From the NCBI RefSeq assembly GCF_026342435.1, contig NZ_JAPEMT010000004.1:248001-312000 (forward strand): a stretch of 64,000 nt of DNA, written 5' to 3'. The notes beneath the pieces are model-generated. The model saw only the letters and a program-made list of their open reading frames with translations. It ran no database searches and had not been told where the DNA came from. The stretch's first letter is position 1. Every line of letters starts with the position of its first letter. Shown one piece after another: positions 8,979 to 15,583 of the stretch. Made by a program: the position numbers and the translations under genes. The stretch is from Streptomyces sp. NBC_00237. GTDB taxonomy: Bacteria; Actinomycetota; Actinomycetes; Streptomycetales; Streptomycetaceae.

Positions 8979-10412
8979 ATGCGCAAACGTAGTTTCAGCC
9001 TCAGACGCCCGTCCTCGGCGCTCGCCGCCGCAGTCGCGGCCCTGGCCGCCTTGGCGGCGCTGCTCGTCGCCCACCCGGCCCAGGCGGCCACCACCAGCGA
9101 GGTGCGCGGTGTCGCTTCCGGCCGCTGTCTGGACGTGGCGGGCGTCAGCCAGGCCGACGGCGCGAACGTGCAGCTCTGGGACTGCCACGGCGGCACCAAC
9201 CAGCAGATGACGTTGACGGACAGCGACCAGCTGACCGTGTACGGCAACAAGTGCCTGGACGTCCGGGGAGCCGCCACCACACCCGGCACCCCGGTGCAGA
9301 TCTGGACGTGCAACGGCAGTGAGAACCAGCAGTGGCGGGTGAACCCCGACGGCACGATCGTCGGCGTGCGGTCCGGGCTGTGCCTGGAGGTCTCGGGCTG
9401 GGGTACGGCCAACGGCACGGGGGTGCAGATCTGGTCGTGCCACGGCGGCGCCAACCAGAAGTGGACCGGCCTGTCCCGGGCGAGCAACGCGTGTGCTCTT
9501 CCGTCGACCTACCGGTGGTCGTCGTCGGGTCCGTTGGCGCAGCCGGCGAACGGGCAGCTCGCGCTGAAGGACTTCAGCACCACCACGTACAACGGCAAGC
9601 ACCTGGTCTACGCGACCACCTCCAACGGAACGAAGTGGGGCTCGACGGCGTTCAGCCCCTTCTCGAACTGGTCGGACATGGGGGCGGCCACCCAGACCGG
9701 GATGAACGAGCCCGCGGTGGCACCGGACGTGTTCTACTTCGCGCCCAAGAACGTCTGGGTGATGGTGTCCCAGTGGAGTCAGTGGCCGCTCTACTACCGC
9801 ACGTCCAGCGACCCCACCAACCCCAACGGCTGGTCCGCCGCGCAGCCGCTGTTCACCGGCAGCCTCCCCGAGGGTCCCGAGCCGGGCCAGAAGGACGCCC
9901 CGATCGACCCGACCATGATCGCCGACGACCAGAACATGTACCTGTTCTTCGCCGCCGACAACGGCAAGATCTACCGGGCGAGCATGCCGATCGGGAACTT
10001 CCCGGGCAACTTCGGCTCCTCGTACACGACGGTCATGAGCGACGCGAAGGACCTTCTGTTCGAGGCGCCGGAGGTCTACAAGGTCCAGGGCCAGAACCAG
10101 TACCTCATGATCGTGGAGGCGCAGGGTTCGGACCGCTACTTCCGCTCGTTCACCGCCCCCAGTCTGAACGGTCCGTGGACCGTCCAGGCCGGCAGCGAGA
10201 GCAGCCCCTTCGCGGGCCAGGCCAACAGCGGCTCCACCTGGGCCAAGGGCGTCAGCCACGGTGACCTGGTCCGCAACAACCCCGACCAGACCATGACCAT
10301 CGATCCCTGCAACCTGCGGTTCCTGTACCAGGGCCTGCCCACCGACACACCGGCGAACACCGACTACCTGAAACTGCCGTACCGGCCGGGCCTGCTCACC
10401 CTGCAGCGCTGA
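8979..10412 (+). CDS. Secreted GH62 alpha-L-arabinofuranosidase with N-terminal CBM13
   Basis: The protein has a twin-region signal peptide (RKRSFSLRR, then an Ala/Leu core ending AQA), a complete ricin-type beta-trefoil CBM13 of three repeats (each with Q-L-W or Q-I-W followed by Cys, and NQQW/NQKW), and a C-terminal GH62 domain of about 300 residues (YRWSSSGPLAQP ... APIDPTMIADD ... FEAPEVYKV). GH62 enzymes remove arabinose side chains from arabinoxylan; CBM13 binds xylan. The start at 8979 is placed 7 nt after GAGG; an ATG at 8964 is possible. It is followed at once by a second GH62 gene, so co-expression for hemicellulose breakdown is likely. Confidence 0.9.
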   Translation: MRKRSFSLRRPSSALAAAVAALAALAALLVAHPAQAATTSEVRGVASGRCLDVAGVSQADGANVQLWDCHGGTNQQMTLTDSDQLTVYGNKCLDVRGAATTPGTPVQIWTCNGSENQQWRVNPDGTIVGVRSGLCLEVSGWGTANGTGVQIWSCHGGANQKWTGLSRASNACALPSTYRWSSSGPLAQPANGQLALKDFSTTTYNGKHLVYATTSNGTKWGSTAFSPFSNWSDMGAATQTGMNEPAVAPDVFYFAPKNVWVMVSQWSQWPLYYRTSSDPTNPNGWSAAQPLFTGSLPEGPEPGQKDAPIDPTMIADDQNMYLFFAADNGKIYRASMPIGNFPGNFGSSYTTVMSDAKDLLFEAPEVYKVQGQNQYLMIVEAQGSDRYFRSFTAPSLNGPWTVQAGSESSPFAGQANSGSTWAKGVSHGDLVRNNPDQTMTIDPCNLRFLYQGLPTDTPANTDYLKLPYRPGLLTLQR

Positions 10413-10440
10413 GCCCACTCGGGCCGACGAAGGAGAGAGG

Positions 10441-11715
10441 GTGAACATGGACAGGCGAACAACGGTGATCGGCATGGTCACCGCCCTGATGGCCGGTTCA
10501 CTGGCCGTGATCGGAACACCGACGGCACAAGCGGCCACGGGGGACGTGGCGGGCGCGAGTTCCGCGGACGGCGCCGCGATCACGCAGTGGGCCCGGCACG
10601 ACGGGACCAACCAGCAGTTCCAGTTCGTGGACTCCGGTGACGGTTACCACCGGTTGAAGGCGAGGCACTCCGGCAAACTGCTGGACCTCTCCGGCTGGTC
10701 GACGGCCGACAACGCCGCCGTCAACCAGTGGAGCGACCACGGCGCCACGGCCTCGCTGCCGTCGAAGTTCCAGTGGTCCTCCAGCGGTCCGCTGGCCGGT
10801 CCGAAGCCCGACGCCCAACACCCCGAAGCCTGGGCGGTGAAGGACTTCTCGGTCATCCGGTACGACAACCAGTGGCAGGTCTACGCCACCACGGCCACCC
10901 CCGCCGGGTGGAACCTGGTGCACTACGCGTTCGACGACTGGTCGCAGGCCGCGTCGGCGCCGCACACCTACCTGGACACCACGGCGGTCGGGAAGGGCTA
11001 CCGCGCCGCACCGCAGGTGTTCTACTTCGCACCGCAGAACCTCTGGTACATGGTCTACCAGACCCCCTGGCCCACCTACTCGACCAGCACCAACCCTGCC
11101 GACCCCCGGTCGTGGTCGACGCCGCGCACGCTCATGTCCGAGGAGCCGGACATCGTCAAGGAGAACAAGGGCGACGGCACGTGGATCGACTTCTGGGTCA
11201 TCTGCGACAGCGCCAACTGCCACCTGTTCTTCAGTGACGACAACGGCCACGTCTACCGCGCCCAGACGTCGTTGGGCAACTTCCCCAACGGCTTCGGCAA
11301 CACCGAGTTGATCCTGTCCGACACCAAGGAGAACCTGTTCGAGGCCACCAACGTCTACAAGGTGGCCGGCAGCGACCAGTACCTGCTGATCCAGGAGGCG
11401 GCAGGGCCCGGCTGGCGGCGCTACTTCCGGTCCTTCACCTCCACCGGCCTCACCGGGCCCTGGACGCCGACCTCCGGCCTTCATGACGACCCGTTCGCGG
11501 GCCAGTCCAACGTCACCTTCCCCGGCGGCGCCTGGAGCCAGGACATCAGCCACGGCGAGATGATCCGCGCGAGCAACGACCAGACGCTGACCATCGACCC
11601 CTGTCGGCTCCAATTCGTCTACCAGGGCGTCGACCCCCGGGCCAACGGCGACGACGGCTACATCAAGATGCCCTACCGGATGGGCCTGCTCACACAGACC
11701 AACTCCCCCTACTGA
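10441..11715 (+). CDS. Secreted GH62 alpha-L-arabinofuranosidase with shortened CBM13
   Basis: A signal peptide ending AQA is followed by only about 75 residues of degenerate ricin-type repeats (ITQWARHDGTNQQF, then KLLDLSGWSTADNAAVNQW) and a full GH62 domain (FQWSSSGPLAGP ... TWIDFWVICD ... FEATNVYKV). The GH62 part is clearly paralogous to the upstream enzyme, but one or more CBM13 repeats are missing, so xylan binding may be lost. GTG at 10441 follows GGAGAGAGG; ATG at 10447 is an alternative start. It is probably transcribed with the first GH62 gene, 28 bp upstream, and ends before a strong terminator. Confidence 0.88.
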   Translation: MNMDRRTTVIGMVTALMAGSLAVIGTPTAQAATGDVAGASSADGAAITQWARHDGTNQQFQFVDSGDGYHRLKARHSGKLLDLSGWSTADNAAVNQWSDHGATASLPSKFQWSSSGPLAGPKPDAQHPEAWAVKDFSVIRYDNQWQVYATTATPAGWNLVHYAFDDWSQAASAPHTYLDTTAVGKGYRAAPQVFYFAPQNLWYMVYQTPWPTYSTSTNPADPRSWSTPRTLMSEEPDIVKENKGDGTWIDFWVICDSANCHLFFSDDNGHVYRAQTSLGNFPNGFGNTELILSDTKENLFEATNVYKVAGSDQYLLIQEAAGPGWRRYFRSFTSTGLTGPWTPTSGLHDDPFAGQSNVTFPGGAWSQDISHGEMIRASNDQTLTIDPCRLQFVYQGVDPRANGDDGYIKMPYRMGLLTQTNSPY

Positions 11716-11740
11716 CACCGGTATCCGGTTCCGGCCCACC

Positions 11741-11775
11741 GCAACGCCCCTTGCCCGCCGGGCAAGGGGCGTTGC
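11741..11775 (+). terminator. Strong intrinsic terminator of the GH62 pair
   Basis: A perfect 16-bp inverted repeat with a 3-nt loop lies 25 bp after the GH62 stop. The stem core is AACGCCCCTTGCCC. No U-run follows, as is usual in Streptomyces. Confidence 0.85.
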
Positions 11776-11844
11776 CGTCCGCACGCCCGAGGCCGCACGG
11801 CCGGGCACGCGGTCGAGGAAGCCGTCCTCAGAAGTGACGCCATG

Positions 11845-12254
11845 TCTCGTTTGGTGAGTGGCTCAGCGGTAGAAGCGGGAGGCCGCACACGCGTGGACCG
11901 ACCTGGTCCAGGCAGCGAGTTCCGGAGTGTGGGACGTAGCGTCGCTCAGCTTCTGCCACACATCCGCACTGCTCCATCGGATGAACCAGCGGTGAGCCGT
12001 CGGCACGCTGACGCCGAACGAGGAGGGCAGTTGCTGCCACGCACAGCCGCTGGTGACCACGTGGACGACGGCGACCATGACCTTGCGCGCGTCCGTCGCG
12101 GCCCTGCCACCGCCCTGGGGCCGCGACGGCAGGGCGGGCAGGAGCGGCCGGGCCGCCGCCCACATCTCGTCGGGGACCAGGCGCTGAGCGAGTGCCTCCA
12201 TCCCATGATCGTACGCAACCGGGACGGGACACCGCGCTGGTCCACCAAACGAGA
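11845..12254 (-). mobile_element. Deleted IS5-type insertion sequence with both inverted ends
   Basis: TCTCGTTTGGTG at 11845-11856 is repeated in inverse orientation at 12243-12254, enclosing a transposase fragment. The element is about 410 bp, roughly half the size of a working IS5-family copy. It is therefore internally deleted but keeps both ends, and could be mobilised in trans by a full-length relative. Confidence 0.7.
11863..12201 (-). pseudogene. Truncated IS5-family transposase (N-terminal domain)
   Basis: 112 residues beginning MEALAQRLVPDEMWAAARPL and containing VVTSGCAWQQLPSSFGVS and TAHRWFIRW match the N-terminal DUF4096-like domain of IS5-family transposases. Homologues continue with a DDE nuclease domain; here the frame stops after ACAASRFYR, close to the terminal repeat, so the catalytic part is gone. 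It cannot transpose by itself. Downstream, the same strand runs straight into the inverted repeat. Confidence 0.8.
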
Positions 12255-12330
12255 TGTGCGCGCAGGGGGACCGCCGGCCTAACGTCGGCCGCCCACCGAC
12301 GAGTTCACCACCCACCACCAAGGGGAATCC

Positions 12331-13233
12331 ATGACCATTCTCGTAACGGGTGCGACGGGAACGACCGGCCGCGTCCTGATCGACCGGCTGCTCGGAGCCG
12401 GTCAGCGGGTACGGGCCCTGACCAGGAACCCGAACGACGCCCGACTCCCCGCTGCCGTCGAGGTGGTGGCGGGCAACCTCACCGAACTCAGCGGAGCCGA
12501 GGCGGCACTCGACGGGGTGGACGGCGTCTACTACCTCTCCGGCGTGCTCGACCCGGAGCACGCGGTACCACAGGCCCGCGCCTTCATGGAGCTCGCCGCA
12601 GCAGCGGGAGCCAGGCGCATCGTCGATCTCTCCGGCCTCGCCGTCACCGTGCGGCGGCCGGGCAGCCACGAGATGCTGCGCGCCGTCGAGGAGGTCGTCG
12701 AAGCCTCGGGGCTGGAGTGGACACACGTCCGGCCGGGCGAGTTCGCCATGAACAAGCTGGACATGTGGGGTGCTTCGATCCGTACGGAGAACACGGTGCG
12801 CAACGCCTTCCCCGCAGCACTCGGTGTCCCCGTCCACGAGGCGGACATCGCCGAGGTGGCCGCCGCCGCACTCCTTGAGGACGGCCACGCCGGGCACGCG
12901 TACTCACTGAGCGGGCCGCAGCGGCTCACCCAGCGGGAGCAGGCCGCAGCGGTCGCCCAGGGCCTGGGCAGGCCGCTGCGCTTCGAGCAGGTGACGTACG
13001 GTCAGGCCCGCGCCGCGTACATCACCGCCGGAATGCCGTGGGACATCGCCGAGTACCTGCTGGGCTACCAGGCCGAGTACGCGGAAGAGCCGCCCGAGGT
13101 GCGGCCCGACGTCGAACGCGTGCTGGGCCGGCAGGGCCGCACGCTGGCGCAATGGGCGACAGATCACGCATCCGACCTTTCGGAGGATCCCGCGCGACGG
13201 GCGCAGGGCTCGATCGGCACTGTCGCGGGCTGA
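12331..13233 (+). CDS. NmrA-like NAD(P)-binding oxidoreductase (atypical SDR)
   Basis: A 300-residue Rossmann protein with the N-terminal nucleotide-binding motif VTGATGTTGRVLIDRL, then a substrate region (HVRPGEFAMNKLDMWG) typical of the NmrA/QOR2-like group. These proteins bind NAD(P)H and act as quinone or small-molecule reductases or redox sensors; the substrate here is not predictable. The start has AAGGGG 6 nt upstream. It stands alone, between the IS remnant and the RiPP cluster regulator region. Confidence 0.85.
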   Translation: MTILVTGATGTTGRVLIDRLLGAGQRVRALTRNPNDARLPAAVEVVAGNLTELSGAEAALDGVDGVYYLSGVLDPEHAVPQARAFMELAAAAGARRIVDLSGLAVTVRRPGSHEMLRAVEEVVEASGLEWTHVRPGEFAMNKLDMWGASIRTENTVRNAFPAALGVPVHEADIAEVAAAALLEDGHAGHAYSLSGPQRLTQREQAAAVAQGLGRPLRFEQVTYGQARAAYITAGMPWDIAEYLLGYQAEYAEEPPEVRPDVERVLGRQGRTLAQWATDHASDLSEDPARRAQGSIGTVAG

Positions 13234-13350
13234 CTCAACGTGTGGTTCCCCCGGCTCGTGGAAGTACGCGACGACATGGCGGAAGCCCTCCCCACCGAGG
13301 CCCGTACGGTCTCGGCGGGCACCGGTACGGGTGTCGTGTGACGCCCGCCG

Positions 13351-13731
13351 TCAGAACGGGTGCGGGGGATCCGGGCGGGGCGGATCACGCAGGGGTGTGA
13401 TCCGTCCGCTCCCGTCCGGAAGGGCCAGCCGGTCCCAGTACTGCGGCACCAGCACCGCACCGCAGGCCACCACGGCGAACCCCGCCAACTCGGTGTGCGC
13501 GGACAGCGCACGACGACAGACCGCGAGGGCGCTGTGCTCCGCGACGGCGAGGGAGGGCGCGGTGAGATAGAGGCCCACGACCGGCCCGCCGACGGCGTCG
13601 GAGTGGACGCTGACGTGCTCCAGCCCTTCCCCGTCGCGACCGCAGCACATGAACAGGGGCACCCTCTCAGCGGACAGCTCTGCCCCGTCAGGGGCGCGGA
13701 GTCGGGCGTGCACGAGATACATGGGATCCAT
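13351..13731 (-). CDS. Conserved small hypothetical protein beside cluster regulator
   Basis: A 126-residue protein (start ATG 13731; ATG 13722 equally possible) beginning MDPMYLVHARLRAPDGAELS. It has no signal peptide. It contains HVSVHSDAVGGPVVGLYLTAPS and a C-terminal Pro-rich tail. I recognise no domain with known activity. It is transcribed divergently from the TrmB/LuxR-type regulator, the arrangement in which such small proteins are often seen in Streptomyces, so it may belong to the RiPP cluster. Confidence 0.6.
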   Translation of the reverse strand: MDPMYLVHARLRAPDGAELSAERVPLFMCCGRDGEGLEHVSVHSDAVGGPVVGLYLTAPSLAVAEHSALAVCRRALSAHTELAGFAVVACGAVLVPQYWDRLALPDGSGRITPLRDPPRPDPPHPF

Positions 13732-13868
13732 CCTTGCCGCCCCTTCCCCCGCAGCCCAGGGCCCCTGGAAGGACGGTTTAGGACGCGGCAGGAAGTGACC
13801 ACGTGACTCATGTTGAAACGTGTGGTTTCCTACCCGGACACATGTCCCAGTACCGGGGGGGTATCGAC

Positions 13869-14867
13869 ATGCTGGAACTGCTGGGGCTCGACACCGAAGC
13901 CGAACGTGTCTACCGGGCACTGCTTGCCTACCCGGACGAAGGGGTGAGCACACTCGCGCAACGGCTCGCCCTGCCCGAGAGCGATCTGCGAGGCTGTCTG
14001 GACCGGCTCAGCGCCCTGGCACTGATCCAGCCCGCGGCCCGCGAAGGCACCGGGTTCAGGCCGCTGGACGCGGAGCTCGCCATGGAGCTGCTGCTCGCCC
14101 GCCAGCAGGCGGAACTCGCCGCCCACCAGCAGAAGGTGAAGGCGTCCCGGGCCGCCGCCGTCCAGCTGATCGCCGAGTGTTCCACGCTGCGGCCGTCCCC
14201 CGGCGGCCTCGACGAGGAACGGCTGACCGGGCCCGCGGAGATACGCGACCGCCTGGCACGGCTGGCCGCCGACACCCAGCACGAGATCATGACGTTCGCG
14301 CCCGGCGGGGCGCACACCGCGGCCGACCTTGAGGCCAGCCGCGGCCCCAACGCCGCTCTGCTGGACCGAGGCGTCACCATGCGCACCGTCTACCTCGGCA
14401 GTGTCCGCAACCACCAGCCCACTCTGGAGCACGTGGACTGGCTCCACCAGCACGGCGGGCAGGTGCGCACGGCTCCCACCCTGCCCGTACGAATGATCAT
14501 CGCGGACCGGCGCGAGGCGGTCCTGCCCCTCCACACCAGCGACGCCAACAGCGGCGCGGTCGTCCTCACCGGCGAGGGCACCATCGCCGCACTGTGTGCC
14601 CTGTTCGAGAACATCTGGCAGAACGCCACCCCGCTGGGCACCATGGTGGAGCGCGACATGGACGGCCTGACCCGCCAGCACCGCGAGGCCCTCCGCCTCC
14701 TGTTGCAGGGCCTGACCGACGAGGGCATCGCCAAACGCCTCGGCGTATCGCCCCGCACGGCCCGCCGTATCGCCGCCGAACTCATGGAAGCCCTCCAAGC
14801 CCGCAGCCGCTTCCAGGCAGGCGCGCACGCCGTCCAGAACGGCTGGCTCCCCCTCAACCGCACCTGA
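13869..14867 (+). CDS. TrmB/LuxR-type transcriptional regulator of the RiPP cluster
   Basis: The 332-residue protein has an N-terminal winged helix of the TrmB type (MLELLGLDTEAERVYRALLA; TLAQRLALPESDLRGCLDRL), a middle phospholipase-D-like/effector region, and a C-terminal LuxR-type HTH (LTDEGIAKRLGVSPRTARRI). This domain order is frequent among pathway-specific regulators in Streptomyces natural-product clusters. The ATG at 13869 has a G-run 8 nt upstream; in-frame starts at 13803 and 13842 exist. It probably activates the lanKC-precursor-ycaO genes downstream, though no operator was recognised. Confidence 0.8.
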   Translation: MLELLGLDTEAERVYRALLAYPDEGVSTLAQRLALPESDLRGCLDRLSALALIQPAAREGTGFRPLDAELAMELLLARQQAELAAHQQKVKASRAAAVQLIAECSTLRPSPGGLDEERLTGPAEIRDRLARLAADTQHEIMTFAPGGAHTAADLEASRGPNAALLDRGVTMRTVYLGSVRNHQPTLEHVDWLHQHGGQVRTAPTLPVRMIIADRREAVLPLHTSDANSGAVVLTGEGTIAALCALFENIWQNATPLGTMVERDMDGLTRQHREALRLLLQGLTDEGIAKRLGVSPRTARRIAAELMEALQARSRFQAGAHAVQNGWLPLNRT

Positions 14868-15247
14868 CATCACCGCACTTCGCGCGACAGCGGGGTACCT
14901 GCGGTCGCGGGTGGCGTGGTGCGCGCCCGGTTGAGCGTGGGTTGAACGTGGGTCTCTCGGCGTGCACCGTCCCGCAGTTGGGCGGTCGGGTTCCACGGTC
15001 CGGGCTACCGCGTTGACCGTCTCCCCGCCTCGACCGGAGTCGCCGGTCACTGCTCCCGGTCACTGCTGCTGGTCACTGCTGGACGGGTTATGCCACTGCA
15101 TGATCCGTCCAACGCGAACCCCTTCCGCCCGTTCTGGCCATCAGCCACAGTAAGAACGTCGAAAGGCCGAAGCAGAAACGGCAGACACGGGGAGTTCTTG
15201 AAAGCTGCCCGGAAAAAGACCGCAGCAATCCCATTCCAGGGGGACCG
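14868..15247. other. 380-bp gene-free stretch with short direct repeats
   Basis: No convincing gene was found. It contains three near-copies of GGTCACTGCT (15043-15082) and a moderately AT-richer segment from 15090 that may hold the promoter for the small protein at 15248. Confidence 0.4.
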
Positions 15248-15469
15248 ATGTCCGCGCTTTCCGCTCAGATAGCCAAGGCCACCGCAGCTGGTTTCCTCAC
15301 CCTCGGCGTCCTGGCCATGACCCATTCGCCTGCCCAGAACGGCCCCGCAGAATCGCACCCCTCCCTGGCCGGTGGCCCGTCCCTCCCCGCTACGGGAATC
15401 GTGCTGCCGCTCCAGGAGATCGACGATGTGACCTGGGGGCAGGGCATCACTCCCCCGGCGGAGAGCTGA
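15248..15469 (+). CDS. Small exported-like protein of unknown function, RiPP cluster
   Basis: 73 residues: a hydrophobic N-terminal segment (ATAAGFLTLGVLAM) that could be a signal peptide or anchor, then a short polar tail rich in Pro and Ser containing LPLQEIDDVTWGQG. A GGGGG stretch 4-8 nt upstream of the ATG is a good ribosome binding site. I do not recognise the family. It could be an unrelated secreted peptide, or an accessory or precursor-like component of the cluster. The tail has Ser/Thr but no Cys. Confidence 0.5.
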   Translation: MSALSAQIAKATAAGFLTLGVLAMTHSPAQNGPAESHPSLAGGPSLPATGIVLPLQEIDDVTWGQGITPPAES

Positions 15470-15486
15470 CGCGCGCATTCGGATCA

Positions 15487-15507
15487 GGATTCCCTGACCA
15501 GGAATCC
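15487..15507. promoter_or_regulatory. Inverted repeat upstream of lanKC
   Basis: GGATTCC and GGAATCC, separated by 7 nt, lie between the small ORF (stop 15469) and lanKC. It could be a weak terminator or an operator for the cluster regulator. Confidence 0.35.
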
Positions 15508-15583
15508 ATCACGGGGAAATGCGCCGACGAATGGGCATTCCCCCTATCGGTAGAGTTCGATGGAGAGGGGCGGGGTTAACCCG

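Noticed and set aside
11858..11930. tRNA-like text (GTGGCTCAGCGGTAGAAGC) suggesting a tRNA gene
   Set aside because: It lies inside the IS5-type remnant, reads as transposase on the minus strand, and has no matching TPsiC arm or acceptor stem.
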